From: Paenibacillus timonensis
GTDB taxonomy: Bacteria > Bacillota > Bacilli > Paenibacillales > Paenibacillaceae
Direction of reading: 5' to 3'
Assembly: GCF_009725205.1 (NCBI RefSeq)
Contig: NZ_WNZY01000003.1
Location: 293,538 to 357,537 of the forward strand
DNA length: 64,000 bases
Of this stretch, positions 16,749-25,951 are shown piece by piece. How positions within the stretch are numbered: position 1 is the stretch's first letter; every line of letters starts with the position of its first letter. The position numbers and the translations under genes are program-made. Under the pieces are notes generated by a model. It had not been told where the DNA came from, searched no databases, and saw only the letters and a list, made by a program, of their open reading frames with translations.

Positions 16749-16886
16749 TACTACGCTTTTTGCTTTAAGCCGCCAAAAAGGCTAACGCCAGCTGCATTTC
16801 TAGCCGCGGTCGATGCATTCCTTTCATGGCGGGAACCGCCAGGCGCGCCCTTTCGCTGCTTGGGGCGGGTTCTCAGGCCCCGCCCG

Positions 16887-16967
16887 CTAGTTCTTGTGAA
16901 ACGTGTTCAGTACCGCCTTAACGAAACCTCCCAAAAACTTAGGCAGCTTGAATGTGTAAAATTTCAT
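16887..16967 (-). CDS. spoVM: SpoVM, 26-residue coat-localizing peptide
   Basis: An ATG at 16967 with GGGGAGGGTG upstream opens a 26-codon frame ending TAG at 16887-16889. The peptide begins MKFYTFKLPKFLGGFVKAVL and ends NTFHKN, nearly the B. subtilis SpoVM sequence. SpoVM is an amphipathic helix that recognises the convex forespore membrane and anchors SpoIVA. Gly and Pro residues of the hinge (LPKFLGG) are conserved. It lies between rpe and rpmB as in B. subtilis, though thiN, which sits between rpe and spoVM there, is absent. A GC-rich hairpin (GGGCGGG/CCCGCCC, about 16863-16886) follows the stop without a T-tract. Confidence 0.95.
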   Translation of the reverse strand: MKFYTFKLPKFLGGFVKAVLNTFHKN

Positions 16968-17044
16968 CGTTCACCCTCCCCATCGTGCTCATGCCTTCAC
17001 CCATATTCTATGTTCGATGTCATTTACCCGTGTATTCCCGCCAC

Positions 17045-17082
17045 AAAAAAAAGGCTACATGAGAACCTTCGCTCATGTAACC
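17045..17082 (-). terminator. Terminator after rpe
   Basis: An 11-bp stem (17053-17063 with 17072-17082, one mismatch) is followed leftward by eight T residues. It ends the long minus-strand cluster and separates spoVM from rpe. Confidence 0.9.
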
Positions 17083-17106
17083 CATTGTATGCACATCTTG
17101 AAGCGC

Positions 17107-17781
17107 CTATGCCAATCCGGCCAGGCTCTCGCGGATTTCTGCCATCGCCGCACGTCGGTCGGCTTGGCCGAACACCGCATTTCCGGCAACTAACACATCC
17201 GCCCCCGCTTCCACGACCAGCGGCGCCGTTGCAGCCGCAATTCCGCCATCCACTTCGATCCGCAAATCGCTTAAGCCCAGTTCTTCCTTCCAGGCCTTCA
17301 ACTGACGAATCTTGCGCAACGTAGCCGGAATGAACGCTTGCCCGCCGAAACCGGGGTTTACCGTCATGACAAGGACAAGGTCCACATCCTCCAGCACCTC
17401 GCGAATGGCCGAAGCCGGCGTGGCTGGGTTGATCGCGACCCCTGCTTTAACCCCCTGCTCCTTGATCAGATGCAGCACCCGGTGCAGATGCACGCAGGCT
17501 TCGGCGTGCACCGTAATGAGGTGTGCGCCCGCTTTAGCGAAGGCCGGAACGTATTCCTCCGGCTTTTCAATCATCAGATGGACGTCCAGCGGCAGCTTGG
17601 TATGCGGAGCGATGGCCTGCAGCACCAGTGCCCCGAAGGTCAGGTTCGGAACGAAGTGTCCGTCCATGACGTCCACATGCAGCCAGTCGGCGCCTCCCCG
17701 CTCTACATCGGCGACCTCCTCGCCCAGCTTGGCGAAATCGGCCGATAGAATAGATGGCGCTATATATACGTTGTTGCTCAT
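17107..17781 (-). CDS. rpe: Ribulose-phosphate 3-epimerase
   Basis: A 224-residue TIM-barrel enzyme of the pentose phosphate pathway, interconverting ribulose-5-P and xylulose-5-P. Metal ligands and catalytic residues are in [13 protein letters not shown] (His, Asp), [10 protein letters not shown] and [17 protein letters not shown] forms the phosphate loop. The gene starts 4 bp after rsgA ends, with GGAGGT upstream, so the two are co-transcribed. Confidence 0.97.
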   Translation of the reverse strand: MSNNVYIAPSILSADFAKLGEEVADVERGGADWLHVDVMDGHFVPNLTFGALVLQAIAPHTKLPLDVHLMIEKPEEYVPAFAKAGAHLITVHAEACVHLHRVLHLIKEQGVKAGVAINPATPASAIREVLEDVDLVLVMTVNPGFGGQAFIPATLRKIRQLKAWKEELGLSDLRIEVDGGIAAATAPLVVEAGADVLVAGNAVFGQADRRAAMAEIRESLAGLA

Positions 17782-17785
17782 GACG

Positions 17786-18700
17786 TCAATACCTCCGCTT
17801 CTTCTCCTTCATCTCTTCATGGAACTGTACATAGTGCTCATAGCGAGTCGCGGCGATTTCGCCTTTGTCCGCGGCTTCTCTTACTTTACAGCCCGGCTCG
17901 TGCAAATGGCTGCAGCCGCGGAATTTACAACCTTCCGCGTAATCCGTGAATTCCCGGAAGCAGCTGGATAACTCCTCGACGCCCAGCTCGAGAAAATCCA
18001 GCTGACTGAAGCCCGGTGTATCGGCTACGTAACCGCCGTTTTCCAGCTCGATCAGCTCGACATGACGCGTCGTATGACGTCCGCGACCCAGCCTGAGGCT
18101 GATTTCGCTCGTCTCTAGCGATAAGCCGAGCATGGCGTTAAGAAGCGAGGATTTCCCGACGCCCGACTGTCCCGAGAAGACGCTGATCTCCCCAGCCAGG
18201 CTCGATTTCACTTCCTCGGTTCCCATCCCGGTCACGGAGCTGGTGACGATGACATCATAACCGATCGATTCGTACAACGCTTTAACCTGGCTAATGATTT
18301 CAGGCGTTTCCTCAGGTCCGTCTTCCTCCACCAGATCCTCCTTGGTGAGGCAGATCAGCGTTTTAAGACCCGCATGCTCGATATGCACCAGAAACTTGTC
18401 CAGCAATTGCAGATTGAGATCCGGCTCCCGCAAAGAAAATAGCAGCACAGCCAGCTTGGCGTTGGCGACCGGCGGGCGGACGAGCTCCGTTTCCCGCGGC
18501 AAAATCTCGTCAACGGTCCCTTCCCCGTTTTCCGTTGGGGAATAGATGACCCGATCGCCCACAAGTGGACTCTCGCCTCTCTTCTTAAAAATGCCGCGGC
18601 CACGGCACTGGACGTAACCGTCCGGTGCCCCGGCCTGCGCCGTCGTCGGCTTCACGTAGTAATAACCGCTTAATGCCTTCACAATTAAGCCTTCAGGCAT
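17786..18700 (-). CDS. rsgA: Ribosome small-subunit-dependent GTPase (RsgA/CpgA)
   Basis: A 304-residue circularly permuted GTPase. An N-terminal OB fold (about 1-70) is followed by G4 (LTKEDL, about 120), then G1 ([12 protein letters not shown], about 175), then G3 (DTPGFS, about 225), the permuted order that defines the family. A zinc knuckle ([14 protein letters not shown]) closes the protein. It matures 30S subunits, and in B. subtilis it is a PrkC substrate. The kinase gene is directly upstream. Confidence 0.96.
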   Translation of the reverse strand: MPEGLIVKALSGYYYVKPTTAQAGAPDGYVQCRGRGIFKKRGESPLVGDRVIYSPTENGEGTVDEILPRETELVRPPVANAKLAVLLFSLREPDLNLQLLDKFLVHIEHAGLKTLICLTKEDLVEEDGPEETPEIISQVKALYESIGYDVIVTSSVTGMGTEEVKSSLAGEISVFSGQSGVGKSSLLNAMLGLSLETSEISLRLGRGRHTTRHVELIELENGGYVADTPGFSQLDFLELGVEELSSCFREFTDYAEGCKFRGCSHLHEPGCKVREAADKGEIAATRYEHYVQFHEEMKEKKRRY

Positions 18701-18732
18701 ATCGGCCGGCCTCTCTTTCGTATCGGTCTGAC

Positions 18733-20883
18733 TTAATCGCCATGTTTGTCTCGTTTACCCGCCTTTCCTTTACCTTTGACTATGCCCAACTCATTCTGGA
18801 GTGAAGCCAGCTTGCCAGATAAAATCATGCCGGTATCGGGTGGGTTATCACCTGAATCCATATCCATCGTATTCTGATCCGTCCCGCCGGTATCCGGGAA
18901 TTGCGGCACCGGGACGGTTCCTTGCTTGGCATCGATATACGAGATCGGGTAGGTATCCAGCATGACGCCGTCACGCGTTACGGTCACGTAACCGTTCTTG
19001 TTTGGCGCCAGAACCAGATCTACCGCCAAGTATTGCGCTTTACCTACCTTCTGCGTGCCCCATTCGCGGCCTTCGCCTCGAGCATCCCCGTATACGATCG
19101 TGTATTTGCTGATTTGACCTTCTTGGGCTGGTACAGCCGGCACCTGGAACGTATAGTTGATCGCTTCCGGCGGATACCCGGTGCTAACGAACAAGGTGAC
19201 CTCCGAACCCGGAGCTACGGTATCGTTTGGTGCGTACGGCCACTGTTTGGTGACTTTGCCCGCCTCAACTTCAAAACTCGTCTCTTGCTTTATGCCATCC
19301 GCGGCCAGCTTTAAACCAAGCTCGGTAATCGCTGCTTCCGCTTCCGCTTGCGTCTTGTTCACGAGATCCGGCATTTTCACCTCAGCCGGTCCTTTGCTGA
19401 CCTTCAGCACGACGTCTACCGACTCCGGATTAAACTCCGCACCGGCGTCCGGCGATTGGCTGATGATCATGTTCGGTTCGATCTCGTTGCTGTTTTCCTC
19501 TTTTTTCGTCACACGGGCTTCGTCAACACCGAGATCCTTTAATTGCTTCAGCGCCTCTTCGTAAGTCCCGGTTAACGCTGGCATTTTCTCCAGCGGTTTC
19601 TCCGTGCTAACCTTCAGGTCGACGGCCGAACCTTCCTTCACCATCGTGCCCTCCGTCTTGCTCTGCTCATAGACGATGCCCTCATTCACGCCTTCTTTGT
19701 ATTCCCGGGTGATGTCCCCGACGGCAATACCTTTATCAGTCAGCGTCTGAATGGCCTTTTCCTCTTCCAGGTTGATTACGTTTGGCACCGCGACTTCAGG
19801 GACGGTGACCAGGTTCGTGACATACCAGGCGACACCGGCCAAAGCGAGCAAGACGACCAATGTCAGGCTGACCCAGAGCGCCGGCTTTCCCCAAACCTTC
19901 TTCTTTTGGGAACTGCCTCGCTCCTCTACTGCCGTCCCTCCATCACGGGATAGCTTGGAAGGACCTGCCGGAGAACCTTGATTCTGCGGCCGGATCGCCG
20001 GAATGATTCGCGTGCTGTCTTCGTCATGATCTTCAATAAAGGCCAGTTTGGATTCCATTTTTCGTTCCGGCAGCAGGCAGGTTTCCAGATCCCGCAGCAT
20101 CTCCTTGGCGGATTGATAACGTTCAGCCGGATTTTTGCGCATCGACTTGAGAATAATGTTCTCTACGCTTTGCGGAATCATCGGGTTAACCAACCGCGGT
20201 TCGTCAAATTGCTCCTGCAGATGTTTCAACGCTACGCTAATCGGGCTTTCGCCAAGGAACGGCAACCGGCCTGTCAGCATTTGATACAACACAATTCCGA
20301 GCGAGTACAGGTCGGACTTTTCTCCGGTGGCGACACCTTTGGCATGCTCCGGCGAGAAATAATGCACCGAGCCCACTACCGAGCCGGTTTGCGTAATCGT
20401 CGCCGATGTGACCGCACGCGCAATCCCGAAATCGGTTACCTTCACTCGTCCGTTTCGCCCAATCAAGATGTTATGAGGCTTAATATCGCGATGAATGATT
20501 TGGTTTTGATGGGCGTGATCCAATGCATCAGCGATCTGCGATGCGATCCGTACGGATTCATCGACCTGCAGCGGGGCGCGTTCTTTGATGATTTCGTTCA
20601 GGTTCTGACCTTCAACGTATTCCATGACGATGTAATGGACTTCGTCTTCTTGTCCGACATCGTACACGCTGACGATATTCGGGTGCGACAAGGAAGCGGC
20701 AGATTGCGCCTCCCGGCGGAAACGCCGGATAAATTCCTCGTCGTTCACAAATTGTTGACGCAGCACTTTGATGGCCACGTAGCGGTTCAGCAAAAGGTCC
20801 TGCGCCTTGTATACCAGCGCCATGCCCCCTCCGCCGATCCGTTCGATAATTTGATAACGACCGCCCAATTCGTGTCCGATCAT
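18733..20883 (-). CDS. prkC: PASTA-domain Ser/Thr protein kinase
   Basis: The kinase domain (about 5-265) has a GGGGMALVYKA loop, AIKVLR, HRDIKPHNIL and DFGIA. One transmembrane helix (about 335-360) follows, then three PASTA repeats (about 365-570) that bind muropeptides outside the cell, and a further C-terminal domain. In B. subtilis PrkC wakes spores in response to peptidoglycan fragments. I set the start at the ATG at 20883, which AAAGGAG precedes by 8 bp; the GTG at 20892 is too close to it. It overlaps prpC by 4 bp. Confidence 0.95.
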   Translation of the reverse strand: MIGHELGGRYQIIERIGGGGMALVYKAQDLLLNRYVAIKVLRQQFVNDEEFIRRFRREAQSAASLSHPNIVSVYDVGQEDEVHYIVMEYVEGQNLNEIIKERAPLQVDESVRIASQIADALDHAHQNQIIHRDIKPHNILIGRNGRVKVTDFGIARAVTSATITQTGSVVGSVHYFSPEHAKGVATGEKSDLYSLGIVLYQMLTGRLPFLGESPISVALKHLQEQFDEPRLVNPMIPQSVENIILKSMRKNPAERYQSAKEMLRDLETCLLPERKMESKLAFIEDHDEDSTRIIPAIRPQNQGSPAGPSKLSRDGGTAVEERGSSQKKKVWGKPALWVSLTLVVLLALAGVAWYVTNLVTVPEVAVPNVINLEEEKAIQTLTDKGIAVGDITREYKEGVNEGIVYEQSKTEGTMVKEGSAVDLKVSTEKPLEKMPALTGTYEEALKQLKDLGVDEARVTKKEENSNEIEPNMIISQSPDAGAEFNPESVDVVLKVSKGPAEVKMPDLVNKTQAEAEAAITELGLKLAADGIKQETSFEVEAGKVTKQWPYAPNDTVAPGSEVTLFVSTGYPPEAINYTFQVPAVPAQEGQISKYTIVYGDARGEGREWGTQKVGKAQYLAVDLVLAPNKNGYVTVTRDGVMLDTYPISYIDAKQGTVPVPQFPDTGGTDQNTMDMDSGDNPPDTGMILSGKLASLQNELGIVKGKGKAGKRDKHGD

Positions 20884-21653
20884 GAATTCCACTCCTTTAT
20901 GCCTGACCCGGCATCTTCATGTTGTTCCAGCAGAGCGACGCTGATGTTGTCGTCGCCTCCCGCGTTCAACGCCAGCTGGAGCAAACGATCGGCGCGATCG
21001 TGTAATCCAAGATCGCCCTTTCCGAGCGTCAGGATCATTTGTTCCGGCGTCACGTAATTGCTGAGCCCGTCGCTGCATAGCAGCAGAATATCCCCCGGCT
21101 CCAGCGACACCCGGTTCATGTCCACCTCCACGTGCTCATCGGTGCCAAGCGCGCGGGTTACCACGTTGCGGTGTGGATGAACCGTTGCTTCCTCTTCGCT
21201 GATCTGTTTGTTTTTCAACAGCTCGTTGACGAGCGAGTGATCATCGGTCAGTTGAACCAACTGACCTTGCCGGAAATGGTAAGCCCGACTGTCTCCGATA
21301 TGGGCGATCACCCCGTCGCTGCCCTCAAATATTCCGGCAACCACCGTGGTGCCCATGCTGTGGTATTCCACATGTTCTGTTGCTTTGCGGAACACGGCAT
21401 CGTTCGCGTGAAGAATCGCTTTCCTTAATTCTTCCCCGCAGGCTTCCGCCGATAACCCCGCCGGCAGCTCTCCCAGATCCCCGGTAATGGTCTCAACCGT
21501 CATGCGGCTGGCAATGTCTCCCGCCTGATGGCCGCCCATCCCGTCCGCGACAATCGCTAGCGTATACCCCGACTCTAGCCGGCCTACCCACGTGCTGTCT
21601 TCATTGACGGAACGAACTCGTCCCACATCACTCACATAAACACAATTCATCAC
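20880..21653 (-). CDS. prpC: PP2C-type protein phosphatase
   Basis: A 257-residue PPM-family Mn2+-dependent phosphatase that reverses PrkC phosphorylation. Metal ligands appear in SDVGRVRSVNEDS, AIVADGMGGHQAG, HIGDSRAY, LLCSDGLSNYV and GGDDNISVALL. Its 3' end overlaps prkC by 4 bp, the standard kinase-phosphatase pairing. The start may be the GTG at 21653 or the ATG at 21650; both lie within reach of GAGGTGAG. Confidence 0.95.
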   Translation of the reverse strand: MMNCVYVSDVGRVRSVNEDSTWVGRLESGYTLAIVADGMGGHQAGDIASRMTVETITGDLGELPAGLSAEACGEELRKAILHANDAVFRKATEHVEYHSMGTTVVAGIFEGSDGVIAHIGDSRAYHFRQGQLVQLTDDHSLVNELLKNKQISEEEATVHPHRNVVTRALGTDEHVEVDMNRVSLEPGDILLLCSDGLSNYVTPEQMILTLGKGDLGLHDRADRLLQLALNAGGDDNISVALLEQHEDAGSGIKEWNS

Positions 21654-21659
21654 ATTCGC

Positions 21660-22706
21660 TCACCTCGCACCAGACTCCATGTGCTTCGCCCGCAGTTGCC
21701 CGCAGGCCGCGGCAATATCATGGCCTTGCTCGCGGCGGATCGTCACATTGATGCCTTTATCCGCCAGTATGCGCTGAAATTGAAAAATATCGTTGCGCGA
21801 CGTTCTCACGTACTTGCGCTCCGGCACATAGTTGACCGGAATCAAATTGACGTGACATAACATATCCTTCAGCACGCCGGCCAGTTCCTCCGCATGCTCC
21901 GGCTGGTCATTAACCCCGCCGATGAGCGCGTACTCGAACGTGATGCGGCGGCCGGTTTTAGCGATATAATAGCGCAGCGACTCCATCACGTCGTCAAACG
22001 GAAAGCGCCGGTTGACCGGCATCAGCTTGGAGCGGAGCGCATCGTTTGGCGCATGAATCGATATCGCCAGATTGATTTGCGTGTCCTCGTCCGCAAACCG
22101 ATAAATGTTCGGGACAATCCCGCTCGTTGATACAGTAATATGCCGTTGTCCGATGTTCAAGCCCTTTTCATGAATCATAATCCGTAAAAATTTCATTGTC
22201 GCGTCATAGTTTTCGAACGGTTCGCCCGTTCCCATAATAACGATACTACTAACGCGCTCCCCTCTCGTATCCAGGATTTTCTGCGCCTGCACAACCTGAG
22301 CGACGATTTCTCCCGGCGTCAGGTTACGCTTCAAGCCGCCCAACGTCGAGGCACAAAACGTACAGCCCACTTTACAACCGACCTGGGTAGTTACGCAGAT
22401 ACTGTTGCCGTAATTGTGCTTCATGATAACCGTTTCAATCGCATGATCGTCATGCAGCCCGAACAGGAATTTCACCGTCCCATCCTTCGATTCGAGCTTG
22501 GTAATTTCCCGCAGGGTAACGAACGCGAATTCATCGTGCAGCTTCTGCCGTAGCGGCTTGGACAGATTCGTCATCTCTTCGAAAGAGCTGACGCGCTTCA
22601 CGTACAGCCAATCGAAAATTTGGCCGCCGCGAAACGCAGATTCTCCCTGCGAGACGGCCCATTCCTGTAAATCTTCCAACGTATAATCATATATAAAAGG
22701 TTTCAT
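21660..22706 (-). CDS. rlmN: 23S rRNA/tRNA (adenine-C2) methyltransferase RlmN
   Basis: A radical-SAM enzyme that methylates A2503 of 23S rRNA and A37 of some tRNAs. The 4Fe-4S triad is CKVGCTFC (about residue 110), and the methyl-carrying Cys is in AAACGQLR near the C-terminus. I chose ATG 22706 ([11 protein letters not shown]) because AGGTG sits 8 bp upstream; an ATG 18 bp earlier lacks a ribosome site. It lies between rsmB and prpC as in B. subtilis. Confidence 0.95.
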   Translation of the reverse strand: MKPFIYDYTLEDLQEWAVSQGESAFRGGQIFDWLYVKRVSSFEEMTNLSKPLRQKLHDEFAFVTLREITKLESKDGTVKFLFGLHDDHAIETVIMKHNYGNSICVTTQVGCKVGCTFCASTLGGLKRNLTPGEIVAQVVQAQKILDTRGERVSSIVIMGTGEPFENYDATMKFLRIMIHEKGLNIGQRHITVSTSGIVPNIYRFADEDTQINLAISIHAPNDALRSKLMPVNRRFPFDDVMESLRYYIAKTGRRITFEYALIGGVNDQPEHAEELAGVLKDMLCHVNLIPVNYVPERKYVRTSRNDIFQFQRILADKGINVTIRREQGHDIAAACGQLRAKHMESGAR

Positions 22707-22811
22707 TTTCACACACCTGTCCATGTTAATTTCAAAATTTGTCCACTCATTCTTCCCATTTTATCATAAATCGCCTTTCGACTAAAGTCGCAAGCCGTGA
22801 CATGTCCACGC

Positions 22812-22850
22812 AAAAAGGCCAAGCCCGCCAGTTACGGCGCCGCTTGACCT
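22812..22850 (-). terminator. Terminator after rsmB
   Basis: An imperfect stem of GGTCAAGC..GGCTTGGCC type is followed leftward by TTTTT. It would reduce read-through from rsmB into rlmN, so rlmN-prpC-prkC may have some expression of their own. Confidence 0.7.
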
Positions 22851-22856
22851 ATCTTG

Positions 22857-24392
22857 TCATCCGTTTCCTTCGCTCTTCCTGCGCAACCTGGCGATATAAA
22901 ATCCGTCCGAATGGGCGTCCTGCGGCAAAATCTGCAGGCCGGCTTCCACCCGCCCTGCAGCGGTTTCCAAAGGCTGCCGCCCGCTCCAGCCAGCCGGTTC
23001 ATCCACGGCTAGCTCGAATTCCGGATGGCGGTTCAGGAAGGAGGCGACCATCTCGGCATTTTCTCGCGGCTCGATCGTACAGGTGCTATAGACAAGCAAG
23101 CCGCCCGGTTTCAACAGCCCGCTCGCCGAGTCTAGGAGCGCCCGCTGAACGCCGGCGATCTCCGCCACATCTCCCGGGGTCTTTGCCCACTTCAAATCCG
23201 GTTTCCGGCGGATGACGCCAAGCCCGGAGCAAGGAGCATCCAGCAAAATCCGGTCAAAGGAAGACGCATCCAGCCGCTCGGACAACTGCATCGCATCGCT
23301 CGACAACGTATCGATATTTTCCAGGTCTAAACGCTTAGCCTGGTCCTCAATCAGCTTCGCTTTGTGCGGATGAATGTCGTTCGCCAGCACTCGGCCGCGG
23401 CCTTCCATGATCTCGGCGATATGGCAGGTCTTGCCTCCGGGCGCCGCGCAGCAATCCAGCACGGTCATGCCTGGTCGCGGATCCAGCGCTTCGGCCACCA
23501 GCATCGAGCTTTCATCCTGTACGGAAATCAAGCCCTCCCGGTACCACGAAGTCAGCGCCATATTGCCGCCGCTATGTACTACGATACCGTCAGGCGAGAT
23601 CTTCGAAGCAGCAGCCTGCAGACCTTGCTCCTCCATCAGAAGTATCATTTCGTTCCTGCTTATTCTCGCCCGATTGACCCGAACGCTGACCGAAGGTGGC
23701 TCGTTATTGGCTCGGCAAATCGCTTCGGCCGCCTCCTCGCCATATTGCCGAATCCAGAGCTTGACCATCCACTCGGGATGGGAATGCTCAAGAGCGATGC
23801 GCTGCACAGGGTCCATTCCCTCTGGGAAACGCAGTTCTTCCTTTCTGCGCAGGACGCTGCGCAAGACGCCGTTTACCATGCCGGAGATCCCTTGATGCCC
23901 CTTCTTTTTAGCCAGGTTCACCGCTTCGTTCACGGCAGCATGCGGGGGAATCCGGTCAAGGTAATGCAGCTGGTAGAAGCTGAGCCGCAACAAATTACGG
24001 ACCCAGGGCGCCAGTTTCGCCAGTCCCTTCGTTACAAACGGCTCCAGAAAATAATCGATGGTATTCAACCGCTGAATAGTGCCGTAGACCAGCTCGGTTG
24101 CGAGTCCAGCGTCCGGTCCGGTCAACCCGGATTTTTGCAGGGCCCCGTTCAGCAGCAGATTGCTATAGGCGCCCTCCTGCTCGACGGCCGTCAATACCTG
24201 CAGCGCCACGCTGCGGGCCGACGGAGCTGTCAAACCACGGCCCATCCCCTGGGAAGATGACGTTCCGGTTGGCTTCCCTGGTTTTCGGCCGTCCCCGCCC
24301 GCCGGTCCCATTGCTCCTCGGCCTTGACTCGGCCCCTTGCCGCTCGAGCCCGTGCCTGTGCCCAAACCCGAGCCATGATTGGCGCGGCTCAT
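22857..24392 (-). CDS. rsmB: 16S rRNA m5C967 methyltransferase with Gly-rich N-terminal extension
   Basis: The NusB-like RNA-binding domain (about 58-195) and the SAM-dependent domain are both clear: DCCAAPGGKT is the SAM loop, DAPCSGLGVIRR holds the first catalytic Cys and YSTCTIEPREN the second. At 511 residues it is about 55-60 longer than usual. The excess is an N-terminal Gly/Ser/Lys/Arg-rich tail of low complexity. The first ATG overlaps fmt by 4 bp, which supports use of this long start; an internal ATG at about residue 50 is an alternative. Confidence 0.92.
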   Translation of the reverse strand: MSRANHGSGLGTGTGSSGKGPSQGRGAMGPAGGDGRKPGKPTGTSSSQGMGRGLTAPSARSVALQVLTAVEQEGAYSNLLLNGALQKSGLTGPDAGLATELVYGTIQRLNTIDYFLEPFVTKGLAKLAPWVRNLLRLSFYQLHYLDRIPPHAAVNEAVNLAKKKGHQGISGMVNGVLRSVLRRKEELRFPEGMDPVQRIALEHSHPEWMVKLWIRQYGEEAAEAICRANNEPPSVSVRVNRARISRNEMILLMEEQGLQAAASKISPDGIVVHSGGNMALTSWYREGLISVQDESSMLVAEALDPRPGMTVLDCCAAPGGKTCHIAEIMEGRGRVLANDIHPHKAKLIEDQAKRLDLENIDTLSSDAMQLSERLDASSFDRILLDAPCSGLGVIRRKPDLKWAKTPGDVAEIAGVQRALLDSASGLLKPGGLLVYSTCTIEPRENAEMVASFLNRHPEFELAVDEPAGWSGRQPLETAAGRVEAGLQILPQDAHSDGFYIARLRRKSEGNG

Positions 24393-25348
24393 GACAGGAC
24401 CGTCCCGATGCTCATCACACCGCCGCGTATGAACTCGCCGGCCTCCATCGCTTTCTTACCGGCAGGCTGAACCCGGGTCAGCCATACGGAACCGTCACCG
24501 GTTCTAACTTGGATCCCTTGCGCCGAGAGCGCCAGCACTGTCCCCGGCGCTTGTCCAACCCTCAACGGTTCCGCCCCTGCAGATGCACCGCCTTCCGCTG
24601 GCTTGGCTACCGCCCAGACCTTGAACACCTCGCCGTTCCAGGTCGTAAATCCACCGGCGAAAGGAACAAGTCCCCGTACGCGATCATAAATTTGCCGCGA
24701 GGTTGCGCTCCAGTCGATGCGCTCGTCCTCACGCGACAGATTCGGCGCGTAGGTAGATTCCGCATCGTTCTGCGGAATGCGCGCCGCTGTCCCGGCAAGG
24801 ATCTGCGGCAGCTGCTCCAGCAGTAACCGCGCTCCGGCTTCGCTCAGCTTCTCGAACAATGTGCCCGACGTATCCTCATCCTCGATTGGCACAACGGCTT
24901 TAGCGATCATGTCGCCGGTATCGAGCCCCTCAGCCATGTACATCAAGGTGATGCCCGTTTCTTTCTCACCGTTAATGATCGCCCGCTGAATCGGCGCCCC
25001 GCCGCGGTATTTCGGCAGCAGCGATCCGTGCACATTCAAGCAGCCGTATTGCGGCAGCTCAAGCACGCCTTTCGGCAAAATCTGGCCATACGCCGCGGTA
25101 ACGATCAAATCTGGCTGAAGTGCAGCAACCTCCGCCACAGCCTCCGGCGCGCGCATCCGTGTGGGTTGCAGCACGGGAAGCCCATGGCGCAAAGCGGCTT
25201 CCTTCACCGGCGTCGGCGTCAGCACCTTCTTGCGGCCTTGCGGCCGATCCGGCTGCGTAACGACGCCAACAACGTTATAACCTTCGCGCAGCAGCCCTTC
25301 GAGTGAAGGCACCGCAAACGCCGGCGTCCCCATAAAAACGATATTCAT
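24389..25348 (-). CDS. fmt: Methionyl-tRNA formyltransferase
   Basis: A 319-residue enzyme that formylates initiator Met-tRNA with 10-formyl-THF. NIVFMGTPAFAVPSLEGLL opens the Rossmann fold; NVHGSLLPKYRGGAPIQRAI holds the catalytic Asn-His and the SLLPKYRG loop; GITLMYMAEGLDTGD follows with the catalytic Asp. The ATG at 25348 gives the canonical N-terminus; the AAGGAG lies inside the 3' end of def, about 13 bp upstream. It is adjacent to def, as the formylation/deformylation pair usually is. Confidence 0.96.
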   Translation of the reverse strand: MNIVFMGTPAFAVPSLEGLLREGYNVVGVVTQPDRPQGRKKVLTPTPVKEAALRHGLPVLQPTRMRAPEAVAEVAALQPDLIVTAAYGQILPKGVLELPQYGCLNVHGSLLPKYRGGAPIQRAIINGEKETGITLMYMAEGLDTGDMIAKAVVPIEDEDTSGTLFEKLSEAGARLLLEQLPQILAGTAARIPQNDAESTYAPNLSREDERIDWSATSRQIYDRVRGLVPFAGGFTTWNGEVFKVWAVAKPAEGGASAGAEPLRVGQAPGTVLALSAQGIQVRTGDGSVWLTRVQPAGKKAMEAGEFIRGGVMSIGTVLS

Positions 25349-25358
25349 CGGGCGGTAT

Positions 25359-25841
25359 TCACTCCTTCTCTTCACCTTCAGGCGTAATCTCATATACTCT
25401 TTCCGCCACATCCGTATACAGCACACCGTTCAGATGGTCAATCTCATGTTGAAAAGCCCGTGCCAGCAGTTCCGAACCTGTATACGTCACTTCCTTGCCG
25501 TTGCGGTCCAGCCCTTTGACCGTAACGGTCATCGCCCGGCGGACATCCCCGCGATAACCTGGAATACTAAGGCAGCCCTCCGGCCCAAATTGCTCGCCTT
25601 CCGTGGACACGATTTCTGGATTAACCAGCTCGATCAGTCCGTGCTCATCCCCGACATCCACCACGATCAACCGTTTGAGGATGCCGATTTGCGGTGCAGC
25701 CAGACCGACGCCCTCTGCGTCGTACATCGTATCTGCCATATCGGTTAACAGTTTCTGAATGTTGGGTGTAATTTTCTTGACTTCCTTGGCTACTTCGTGC
25801 AGCACTTCGTCCGGTTCCTTCACGATAATCCGAATCGCCAT
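25359..25841 (-). CDS. def: Peptide deformylase
   Basis: A 160-residue type 1 metallo-deformylase. All three family motifs are present: GVGLAAPQIG (about 45), EGCLSIPG (metal-binding Cys, about 90) and QHEIDHLNG (two His and the catalytic Glu, about 132). The product of Fmt is its substrate after translation begins. The stop lies 10 bp before fmt, with fmt's ribosome site inside its last codons. Confidence 0.97.
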   Translation of the reverse strand: MAIRIIVKEPDEVLHEVAKEVKKITPNIQKLLTDMADTMYDAEGVGLAAPQIGILKRLIVVDVGDEHGLIELVNPEIVSTEGEQFGPEGCLSIPGYRGDVRRAMTVTVKGLDRNGKEVTYTGSELLARAFQHEIDHLNGVLYTDVAERVYEITPEGEEKE

Positions 25842-25951
25842 GGTGACACTCCCTTTCCCGTCTTCACTTTGCTAGTTTCTATGGCTCTTTCCTTATTCTA
25901 CCCCAAATATATGTCAACGGATAAAAAATGGATCATTTCAAGCGCAATCCA

